Shown here: in pieces, positions 35,851-45,735 of the stretch
Layout of the letters: each line of letters begins with the position of its first letter
Position numbering within the stretch: position 1 is the first letter of the stretch
Source: Panax quinquefolius
Taxonomy: Eukaryota; Streptophyta; Magnoliopsida; Apiales; Araliaceae
Assembly (NCBI GenBank): GCA_020205615.1
Contig: CM035151.1
Span: forward strand, 41,598,977-41,662,976
DNA length: 64,000 bases
Reading direction: 5' to 3'
Made by a program: the position numbers and the translations under genes
The notes under the pieces: model-generated
Databases searched by the model: none
What the model was told of the DNA's origin: nothing
What the model saw: the letters and a program-made list of their open reading frames with translations, nothing else

Positions 35851-36988
35851 AAGAAACACCCTGGTGCATCATCATCAGGTAATCAGTCATTCCGGTTCTT
35901 TAACCCTTTACCACCTATAATTTGCTACACTTTGCCCCTCAGGGAAACATACTTTTCAAGCCAGCAGCCTGGCTTTCTCCTTTGCGCTCATATAACTCAG
36001 GTTATCCCACCGCAGATTGAACCTCTTGCATTCGCAGTTTGGCTGCCCATACATGGGATCAAACTTCTCCTGCCTGCAGTTTATCCTCAAACTAGGATTA
36101 AACTTTCTCCTCCCCGCACTCGACTGCATATGGGATTACATTTTTCTTCTCATACGAGGGGCTTAACCACGTGGACCCGATCTCTCTTCAATAGGAGTAC
36201 GTAGGCAACCATGTTACATGGCCCGGTCGCAATAAAACAAAAACAACAAAAATATTTCTACCCTCTTCTCCTTACAAAAACAAAAACAACCAAAAACATT
36301 CCTACACCATATCAGCCATATACAGCGTTGAATCTCTTACACCAGGTTTGAACTATGCAGACCTGATCTCCTCTTCAATAGGAGTACGTAGGCAGCCATT
36401 CATGGTGCGGTCTCACCCCCTACCAAAATACAAACCATTGTCAGCGAATATTGGGATTCTCTTTCAATCCACTACATTTCATTCGATTGCATCAAAGGAT
36501 GGAATTACCTGAACTCCTCCCAAATAGGAGATTCAGTGACCATCTAAGCTGCGATCATACCTCGAAGAGCAATACTAAACCATAAGTGGTGGAATTAACT
36601 AGGCTTCTCCTAAATAGAAAATCTTGGCGACCATCTCAGGTGCGCTCAATCTCGAGAGAGGAAAGCCACTCCTCTCCACATTTCCATTCGTAAACAAGTC
36701 CCAAGACACCAAAGATGGTAGGGATATACATAGATCGATGATCCATTCTGAACTATCCAGAGACAACTCAATGTCCATCCACCAAGGAAGAATTCAGATT
36801 TCATCAAGATCACAAGCCCTGAAACAGCAGGCAAAATATCAAGCAAATAGCAAGGCATATCTAAAAGGGAAGTGATCCAAAAATATATTTCCCTGTCATA
36901 TATTATGCTATTTGATATATATATATATATAATGAACTGTACATGACAAAATGGCTAAGCTAGTCTGTGCAGGTAAATAAAAGCTCAT
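35851..36988 (+). mobile_element. Tat1 3' untranslated region with GGAGTACGTAGGCARCC repeats
   Basis: No gene. The Tat/Ogre signature ATAGGAGTACGTAGGCAACC occurs near 36191-36210 and again, with AGCC, near 36378-36397. Two more diverged forms lie near 36515-36550 (CTCCTCCCAAATAGGAG) and 36605-36640. Each is a weak stem of the form CTCCT-loop-AGGAG preceding a CGACC or GCGAC-type word. Confidence 0.7.
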
Positions 36989-38610
36989 CTACGAATCAGG
37001 GTACATGCGAGCTAGCAAGACCAACATGGCATCCCTCTCAGACGAAGGAGGTAAAGCTGTAGTCTCCTGGATAAGAATATCCACACGACCCAATAGATCT
37101 GTAGCCATCTGCATGATGATCATATGCTCATCAATATAAGCGCTCATCTCTGCGATAATACTAGTGGTAAGGGACCTCGCTACAGTACTATCTGTGATAG
37201 CCACATCCCGGGCAGATATAGCACTATCCCGCTCAACTATCACTGTGTCTCTGTCTGAACCTGGCCTCATCCCGCTCAACAACAGTGGCATCTCTACGAG
37301 CTAATGCCTCGTCTCTCTCAAATAGGGCGGTGTCCCTCACATCAAGAGCAGTCAACATCATAGATCGAATCTGGTCTCTCTCAAAGGTCATCAGATGAAG
37401 ACTCTGCTCTAAACATTGTCTTTGAGTCTTTGGATCACAAAAAAATCTTGGTACTAGGAGAATCCGGAAGAAATGCTGGCAACCCAACAGCGGTATTCTC
37501 CTCAATATAGGTATCAATGTCCTCTATAGGCCCTACATTGTCTAACTCAATCTCCGGTACTGTAAATACTGCTGCAGCCGATAAAACCTTCGTCTCCATC
37601 CATGCGAAGTACTTTGCGGAATAACCGGGACGACTGGCAGGAAAAGCAACTAGCTCACGCTGATCCCAACAAGCGTATACACGAGATCGATCCTCGGCTG
37701 AGAGGTATCGAGAAGCTGAGCACTGACCTGCCGCCCCATCGAAAGGATGAAAATCCTAGAACTGGTCAAACTACGACATCACGACCAATGGATGATAAGT
37801 CATCACGCCCCTCAAGCCAGCCAAAGGGACGAAATCCATGCCTGGAGCATGAGTAATGAAGCTGTATGGGGACCAAAGCCTCGAGCACAGCAATATGCTA
37901 AATGGATCTCGGATATCTGCCAAAAATACGAACCAGGACTGAGCATCTACACACTCCGATGGCTGAAAGGAATACGACATAGCCACCTCATGGGAGAAAC
38001 AATACCCGTGCCGTCTAAAGGTACCAATCGGTCGCAAATGTGACATAAAACACACATACAGCATGATCAAACTCCCAGTAAACACACCTGACGGGTAAAT
38101 ACGACAGTAGGACGCTGATCGCAAGGTCTCTGCCATAATCATAGGTATAATGGTACGACCCTACCTGAGAGCTCTCACCGCCATGATAACGCCTATATCT
38201 ATCTCATCCATGTACCGCGGCATGTACACATATGACAATACACATAATATCAGTACATCAACTCTGGCCAAACGCTAATGATCTTTCGACATGGTGAAAT
38301 CCCCTGAATGTCGTGAGTAGCTATCCTCCGCACCAAATCTGTCATACAGAAAACGCTGAGAGATCACATAGCCAGATGTCAGCTCATCATGTACCACTCT
38401 GCGCCTTAATCCTGTGAGAGTCATGAATCTCTTACTCATGTCTCCCAAAACCATGTGCATGCAAGGTCTGTCTAAGGGCAGCATCGTCAAACGTGCATAT
38501 CCTCCAGAGTAGGAGTCAACTCATGGGTACCAAAATGGAATACCTGCATATCAGCTAGCCAATGCTCTAGCATCCCATCTACAAATCCTGCAGGAACCTG
38601 AAATGCCTAA
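36989..38610 (-). pseudogene. antisense plant-mobile-domain (PMD)-like frame with coiled coil, in Tat1
   Basis: Read on the minus strand from about 38610, the frame starts AGFVDGMLEHWLADMQVFHF then THELTPTLEDM, the wording of PMD N-termini. It continues with FMTLTGLRRRVVHDEL (about 38410-38360) and, in later frames, IMLYVCFMSHLRPIGTF and SQPSECVDAQSW-like text (38142-37771). Then comes YLSAEDRSRVYACWDQRELV (about 37700), and finally an Arg/Asp/Glu-rich coiled coil (FERDEALARRDATVVERDEA, about 37517-36989) with repeating ERDxA steps. Several frameshifts and stops are present. PMD is known from MAIN/MAIL proteins and from plant transposable elements. It lies opposite to gag-pol, between integrase and 3' LTR. 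Identity rests on reading by eye. Confidence 0.7.
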
Positions 38611-38629
38611 AGGGTCATGGTATGCTGCA

Positions 38630-38895
38630 ATAACAGTCCCCGACGGGGGTTACAACGTGAGTCCTCGACGAGGGTTACAATGTGAATCCCCGACGGGGGT
38701 TACAACGTATATCCCCGGTGGGGGTTACAACACGTTCATTCGTTGACACACGTATCAACGAAGGTCAAGCAACCTTGACATCATTTTAGCCGATAGCGTT
38801 TAAACCTGTCAGAGCTATAGAGCTGTTCGAGGTTCTCATACCCAGATGCTCATATTCCCCAGCAGATCCCCGGTGGGGGTCATAATGCAATGCTC
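38630..38895. repeat. CCCCGACGGGGG palindrome array in Tat1
   Basis: Four to five copies of a unit of the type AGTCCCCGACGGGGGTTACAACG, at about 24-28 base spacing between 38634 and 38735. A further CCCCGGTGGGGGTCATAATG lies near 38870. The core is a near-perfect GC palindrome and recurs at the same relative place in Tat2 (53249-53420). Confidence 0.85.
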
Positions 38896-39085
38896 CGTTG
38901 ATCTACACGTCAGCAAATGTCAAGCAACCTTGATAATCTCCTCACAGAGTTTCAGCTGTTGATTCACACATCAGCAAAGGCCAAGCAACCTCGACAAAGA
39001 TATCCCCGGGATGTTTCAAATAGTTGGTTCATTAAGTCAACAAAGGTCGGGCATCCTCGACAAAGATTTGTTGTTGGCGAAGAAA
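38740..39085. repeat. hairpin repeats GTCAAGCAACCTTGAC in Tat1
   Basis: AAGGTCAAGCAACCTTGACA (6-bp stem GTCAAG/CTTGAC, loop CAAC) occurs near 38762. Variants follow at about 38917 and 38971, and near 39045 as GGTCGGGCATCCTCGACAAA. The same hairpin recurs three times in Tat2. Confidence 0.75.
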
Positions 39086-39509
39086 TCCAACAGAATCGTG
39101 ACATATTCTGGCGATACTAACCAGGAGAGGTCAACGTTATCAAAGAGGATAGATGATGGAATATGTTATACACATCCTCAAACAGATCAAGCTTTATCCC
39201 CATAGATCTCTTACACATAACAGATACCCCTTCAGCATCAAGTCATTATCAAGAACACAGGAATTTGGTGATAACTCCAACACCAATATCCTAATGATTC
39301 GGCTTGCACATCGATCCGGTCAAGATATTGCCAATCCCAAGTTGAAGCAACAGGAACTAGTTTATCATCCCCAAAGATGTTGGGCCACAACCCGCATATT
39401 ACGCATCATACATTTCATCATGTTGCTACCTTTAGCACCATGTTTATCTTGTTGTGTTTCAAGTGTCTAGGATTCTTTATCCTACCCATGCATCGCCATG
39501 CATGAGTAT

Positions 39510-39525
39510 GATAAAGAGGGGCATC
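39510..39525 (+). promoter_or_regulatory. polypurine tract of Tat1
   Basis: GATAAAGAGGGGCATC precedes the LTR start TGTAGAAACTC; Tat2 has the same tract before 54074. Confidence 0.8.
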
Positions 39526-40424
39526 TGTAGAAACTCAAATTTTTTTGTATCATGTTATTAATATCAGTAGGAGGATGATTCGTCTTTTAAGAGAGAACCT
39601 GAAAGACAATCCAAATCCATATCGGATACTACCGAAACTGCAGCATCAACCCCGAATCGCAATCTGGGAGTAACAGTTTCAACCTCAGATCTAACCCCGA
39701 GACCTGCAGATACAATACCGGAACACACACCGGAGAAGATCGATTAATCTCGGAGATAACCCCGAGGTATCCAGTCTCAGTCCCAACCATGGCAATAGCC
39801 ACCAACCTTGGTGATAACCCCAAGGAATGCAGTTTCGGAGATAACCCCGGAAATGCTTGTTTCAAATGCCATCAGCTTCAATCTCGGCACTCATAACGAA
39901 ATACACTGTGCCAACCCGACAATAACATCGGGAAAATAGGCACACCTCAAAGATGATAATGAGGATCTTTAACAAATACAGTAGTCCAATCTCAGTGTAG
40001 TCTGAGCAACGTCTGCTTATCGGCCCAATCCGGAAGTAACATCGGTGAGGGGAAACATCGCCATCCTGTCCAACATGATGCCACGTCTCGTCTCTACGCA
40101 ACAATGTCCCACAAGGCTAACCAATCCCGAGTGACTATTGTGCGAGGTAACGGATGAAAGTTGAAGCTTGAAGACCGGAGGGCATCGTCCCATCTTCAAA
40201 GACTTCGTACAAACTCTAATCCCATGCCATCGTACAACTCTCGACAACGGCGGTCAAAAATAGGTCCTGAATACCTCAAAACGGATGTCCGGATTGCACT
40301 TCTCAAAATCCGAGTGGACATTACAATTGTTCGAGTGCACGACGATTGCCGAGAGACGATCCGACCCGACCCGGCAGCCCGGGCCGACCGACCCGCCTCT
40401 AGTACACTGCGGCACCTTTTTGCC

Positions 40425-40432
40425 TATAAATA
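40425..40432 (+). promoter_or_regulatory. TATA box of Tat LTR C
   Basis: TATAAATA before AGAGGCTTGGGGTG; conserved among Tat LTRs. Confidence 0.7.
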
Positions 40433-40736
40433 AGAGGCTTGGGGTGCTGATTTTAAGAGAAAAAAGAAGGGAAACCCCTGCACAATTTTCTCTCAGACTC
40501 GCCATACAAATGTATTTTCCCACTTTCAAACACCTATGAGCTCATATATAGCCTCTTTTATAGCCACAAAGCCCAATGTTTACCCACTCTAAAGATATAG
40601 AAGCCCTTTTATCATCACCGTAAGTAAGCCTTCTCACACACTTTAGAGTCTTTCTCTTCATCTTTGCACACACCCTTCTACACGCTGAGAGTCGTGTTGC
40701 TTGCTTTTGCCCGGACTTGATCGTGGTTTCTTTCGA

Positions 40737-40739
<3 letters not shown>

Positions 40740-40777
<38 letters not shown>

Positions 40778-40854
40778 TTATATATATATATATTGACTAA
40801 CATTATCGAAGTTATACCTCGATTGAGCTTAGACTTGAGGCGATTCGAGCTTTT

Positions 40855-40915
<61 letters not shown>

Positions 40916-40987
40916 TTATATATATTAAGCTATCTCATGGGACTTTGTTCGATGAGCCTGAACTTCAGATCTAGTGCGTTATCTTGG

Positions 40988-41033
<46 letters not shown>

Positions 41034-41111
41034 TTATATATATGAATCGTGGTCGAACTATGTTCGATGAGCCTAGATTTTACATCAAGAATGCGTTTAT
41101 CGCTTTTATCG

Positions 41112-41165
<54 letters not shown>
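40740..41165. repeat. TA microsatellite blocks with conserved spacers in Tat LTR C
   Basis: Four TA runs of 30 to 60 bases alternate with units containing TTTGTTCGATGAGCCT or its variants and a GTGCGTTAT-type end. Copies of the same unit are found in the other Tat LTRs with different TA lengths. Confidence 0.85.
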
Positions 41166-41169
<4 letters not shown>

Positions 41170-42216
41170 TTTGTGTCTCGCCTGAGTTCCCTTCGTGGCG
41201 CTTGATAGTTTTTATGACTTTCTTTACATTTTCGTCATTCTACCGAGTTTACTTCGTGGCATTTGTCCGCATTTACTGACTTTATTTACATTTCGTCCTC
41301 GCCTTTGGAGTTTCCTTCGTGGCGGTTGGACCGTATCTCATGACTTTAATTATATTTTCGATCCCCATTGAGGTGCTTCGTGGTTGGTGATCCTGTCTCA
41401 GTATATATATATTTACCGCTTTTTTATATATATACCGCTTATATTGTTATACAAATTACAATATTTCGTGAGCTTAGGAATCATGTGATCATGATTCATT
41501 TCATTCGATCTAGATTCGGTTCCGTGATGGACATTTTCAAATTGTAGTACTTGTAAATTATTCTGCGATGTCTCAGATTTCCTCGGATGGTTTCCATACC
41601 CATGAGGAAGTCTGCAATATTTTTTATATATATTATTTTTCGTACGGATGCTTCAGATTCACAAATAAAATCAATCAAGCCGATTACTTAATAAAATGGG
41701 AGTGTAAAAGGTCTCAATTCCTATTGAGCATCGTGGTTTGAAAAACCTCTTTATAAAACATCATTGCCATATCTTGCTAAAAAACTGAATTTTATATAAA
41801 TTCAAACTCTGTGTATATAGGTTCGAACAAGGCCTCGCAAAACTTTCATATAACAGCACATTGACCCACACACACTCAGATAATAGTTTCTTGAAAAGTG
41901 GCGGTCATCGTGGTAACACGGATGTCGGGGGATGCCTAACACCTTTCCCCCGCATAACCAAGTCCCCGGACCCTAAATGAATCTCGGTTTCATTAACCAG
42001 TATATCGTTGTCCCATTCATCGGATCAATGTGCAAACCTTTTTCTCGGTTGTGTTGGTACAACCATTTAAAAAACCAACTGGAGACTCTTAACAGTCCCA
42101 TCGTCGACATTATACATGTCAGACCTTTTTCACTTATTTTTTCAAATAAATCTCACCTAAAATGAGAACACTAAAGAACAAGTATGAAAGGACATCCAAA
42201 AATCCCGGCGTCGACG

Positions 42217-44138
42217 ATTGGCGTGGCTACTCATTGGGACTTTGACGGTGTATACATCCAAAAATTACCTTATTGGACTTTGACATGTGGCGACTCTGCT
42301 TTAAGCCATTTATGAATGAACTTATGGATTATGTTAGATGTATAAGTCCAATATGATTTAATATGAAAGTTCAATAGACTTAATGTGCAAGCCCAAAGTA
42401 ATTTAAGGTGCAAGCCCAAATCTTAAGTTAGGTTAATTAAACCTTAGCCCAAATTATTAATCCAATGGATTAGGAGGATCCATGGGGCAACCCATGATCA
42501 CATGGGTGATCTTGGTGGCCAAGAAACAAGAGTGATGAGCAAGTAGAGTTAAGGATTAATTATTGGATAAGTTAAGAAAACTTAATGGCTAAGGAATGTG
42601 ATGAGAAAGCAAATGATAGAAGTTGTGCTAAGCAAGTTAACTTAATGGTTAAGTGTTGTGGTGGCCAAGTAAAGTAACTTAAGGGTTAAGTGTTGTGTTG
42701 ACCAAGTAATTTATTTGAGGAGCAAGTTTACTTGATGGCTAGTTTAGGAATAGTAAGGAGATGGATGGCCTTTTGACCATTGTGCCCTCATCTAGGATTT
42801 CCTATAAATAGAAGGAGAGATAGCTCATTTGTGGGTTGTTGTTTTTCATCCAACAAGTTAAGTGCTTATTTGCTTGAGAGAAAAATCTAGAAAAGCTAGA
42901 GTTTGTATTTCAAGAAGCAAGAAGAAGATTAAGGTTTAGCAAGTGATCATCAAAGGGTAAGCAATCTTGAACCATGATTCTCTTTCTCTTCCATAGTTAG
43001 AGAAGTGAGTATTGGTAGAACTAGTATGCTAAAAAATGATAAGAATGAGTAATCAAAGGGCTTAAGTCTTAATAAGTCGTGAATAAGTCATGTGGTAAGA
43101 TAAACAATAAGTGAAGTTATGAACTTAAGAAGAAATTGTAAGATCTTGTAACATGTTTACATTAATGAAGTTGGTATGATAAGATGAATCAAGGATGATG
43201 GTTAAAAGATTAAGATCATCATAAGTCATGAGAAAAGAATTCATAAGTAATTTACATTTTTATAAGTTACAAACTCATAAAGAACAAGTAATAACTTATC
43301 ATATTTATAAGTTAATGAAGTATGTATGTCAAGATGTTAGTATGATGAAATGAATTCATTTGAAATGAAGAACAAATCTTAAGTAACAAAGTTTTGGCGG
43401 AATTCACGAGTTTGGACGATAATCGTTGAATTTTGATATTGAGCTTAGAAACATTAGTTTTCAATGGAGACAAGTCTTATTTGACATTATAGAGTTGCGG
43501 ACTTGAGAATGACCGAATTCCGACTTAGAACGAAGAAACGAGCGTTGAACGTTCACGAACGTTTATCGTTTTCGTTAAAAATGGACTAATAGGTGAATTT
43601 TTAGCTAACGAAGTCAAATAGATAAAATTCTTGCATGAACACGTAGAGTATATGATTTGTGAACCGTAGGCTTTTGAACGAACCAATTCAGACGTATAAC
43701 AAAGAAGTTACGAGTCTGGAATCTCAATAAAATGAAAAATCTGTCAAAATTGTCTAATGCACAGAGTCCGGGCTTCAGCGCGACTCAAGGCAGAAAGTCC
43801 CGCGCCGCAGCGCGAGACCGGACATACACTAGGCATGGCACCGTAACGCCAAGGCCGGGTTTAAGAAAAGGATGCCTCGCGCCTCAGCACGACATAGAGA
43901 GAGGAAGCTGGCGCCGCAACGCCAGCACTATGAAGTAGATAGAGAAGAAAAGTTTTAAATTTAAAGTGAAGGAGAAGCGTATGAAGAGTGAATTAATTTC
44001 TTAATTAACGTAATGTAACCTCATTAAGGATGTTATAAACCTTAAGTATAATGCTAAAGGTAGGAGGTAAGTCAATTGAATGCGAACGTGAACGGTGTGC
44101 AATAAGTATACTTAACTAATGAGGATTAAGTGTCGATT
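42217..44138 (+). mobile_element. Tat primer-site-like remnant followed by a gypsy LTR piece
   Basis: The first 80 bases repeat ATTGG(G)ACTTTGAC twice. Further right, TATAAATA at 42803 and a following LTR-like transcribed part suggest a plus-strand chromovirus-type LTR. It contains the CGCGCCGCAGCGCG block (43800-43820), similar to one in the LTR at 59340. The exact LTR start was not found. At 44138 it meets an LTR of opposite orientation at the short shared word AATATCAAAAG. The 68-codon frame at 43732-43938 only reads the GC-rich block. Confidence 0.5.
42803..42810 (+). promoter_or_regulatory. TATA box in the LTR piece
   Basis: TATAAATA followed by GAAGGAGAG, about 50 bases before the leader-like ATCCAACAAGTTAAG. 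Confidence 0.55.
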
Positions 44139-45704
44139 AATATCAAAAGTTATATTTTATAACTTCAAATATTTTTATAACACTTAAATCATTTTTATAT
44201 GATTTTTAAATCATTAATTCTATTTTTCCATAATTTATTTAATATATTTATTAAATAAACTAAATATCATTAATATTGATTAATTAATGAAATTCATCAC
44301 AAAATATTAAAAGTCATTAAAAATAATTTAAAATATCTTCTTATACCATAATATAATTTTTCATGATTTTTCATGTATTAAAATCATTTTTAAATAATTT
44401 ATTTAATATTATAATTAAATAAATTAAATATCATTTATATTCCAAAAATATTAAATATTTATTAAATATACTCAAAATAGTTAAAAACTACTTTTCAGAC
44501 TTTAAAATAATATTTAAGAATTTATTTTGTATTTTTAATAATTAAAAACCATTTATTTCAATTTATTTAATTAAAATAATTATTTTCAGAATTTAATAAT
44601 TATAAAAAGGCCCTATAGCGATAGACCCGTCGCTATAGGTGTTCTTGAGTTGCCCAGAACTTCATGCCAGTCATTAAGGGGCTTGGTTTGACCAGTTTTT
44701 AATCTATGATCCTAATCTTTTCTGGGTTTTATAAGGCATCAAGGTTGTAGTGTTGATGTAACCCTACAATCATCAACAAGTTTCATAGCAATCCAACATC
44801 ATAATCGAGAGATATAGTCTCTCAAATATCATGTCAGACCTATTATTCATTTCTGGGTTTTCCAGAAATGAAGAACAATCCGAGTTGACCACTTTTGATC
44901 TCCATAACTTTCATAATGAGCTTTCTTAGTGTGTTGTAAAGGTTAATACTTATAGTAAACATGTAAGAGAGAAATTCTATAACATATTATCAGTATATTA
45001 TCAACACAATTACAAGATTCAGGTCGGTCAAACTAGGGGTCAAGAACTGTTCTTGAAGATCTGGGTTTCCCAGAAATCTTCATCCAGCATGATGGTCAAC
45101 CATACTTTGACCACCATTAATTTCCATTATGTGTATGATCTGTGGTTTCTAGAGGCATTTATAGAAAGTTCATATACCCGTCTACAAGATCTAACTAACA
45201 ACATGATCTAAACATTAGCATACATCAAGATCTGAAGCTCAGAATATGTTGTCAAATGAGATCTGGGTTTCTGGGTTGCCCAGAAACTCAGTCTCCAAGA
45301 TCGGTCAACGCAGTTTGACTGCTCATATCTCTCAATATACTCATGATTTGGCCATGTTTCTAGTTTCAGATCAAAGTCCTCATGACATAGAACACATTTA
45401 TAACATAAAACAACTAATATCAAAAATAGAGAAAGATCTAGGGCCTCTGACATATGATTGTCATGCCACTTTTTGAACTTTTTCCAGATTTGATAAATCT
45501 TTAATTTCGAGCATCTAAATGATATGGATCTAAGTTTTGGCAACCCAGATCAGCAAGTCACACCCTCTAATACATATCTAACCAACAACTAACATCAAAA
45601 CACAAGATTTAAAAATTTAGGGTTTATACCTTTCTAGCTTTGATCTTGATTTTTGACTTTTGATTCATGTTCTTGGAGAGCTGTGAAGTGTTCTTAGTTT
45701 TCAT

Positions 45705-45735
<31 letters not shown>

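Larger units (their letters stand above)
32074..42216 (+). mobile_element. Tat/Ogre-like gypsy element Tat1, internally deleted
   Basis: Two similar LTRs (32074-34229, truncated; 39526-42216, full) flank RNase H, integrase, a 3' UTR with repeated GGAGTACGTAGGCARCC motifs, an antisense reading frame, GC-palindrome repeats and a polypurine tract. The two LTRs are more like each other than like the copies at 14227 and 54074, so they are probably the two ends of one insertion. Primer binding site, gag, protease and RT are missing. An extra reading frame near the 3' LTR, sometimes antisense, is a known feature of plant Tat-lineage elements. Confidence 0.8.
39526..42216 (+). mobile_element. Tat LTR C (3' LTR of Tat1), full length
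   Basis: Starts TGTAGAAACTCAAAT and ends ATCCCGGCGTCGACG, where other copies end CGACA. It holds the GATAACCCCG series (39600-39870), TATA at 40425-40432, TA microsatellite blocks interleaved with conserved units (40740-41165), and the 70-bp CCTTCGTGGCGGTT units (41190-41345). It is followed by ATTGGCGTGGCTACTC, a primer-binding-like sequence. The many short open frames here are LTR and microsatellite artefacts. Confidence 0.85.

Noticed and set aside
37600..38043. Plus-strand frames of 84-98 codons in Tat1
   Set aside because: Opposite to the antisense PMD-like frame, which has recognisable domain wording; the plus frames have none.
38630..38735. CRISPR-like repeats
   Set aside because: Short palindromic unit with near-contiguous spacing, in a plant LTR element; no spacers of CRISPR type.
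40793..41279. 130- and 76-codon frames rich in Tyr-Ile in Tat LTR C
   Set aside because: They read through TA runs and LTR spacers; same artefact at 15352, 33053, 55184 and 55378.
41505..41560. tRNA-like GATTCGGTTCCGTGATGG text in Tat LTRs
   Set aside because: No cloverleaf could be folded around it and it is a conserved part of the LTR.
45703..45735. (TC)n run as a regulatory GA-element
   Set aside because: Ordinary microsatellite in the LTR leader; only weak support, absent as a long run in the sister copy.
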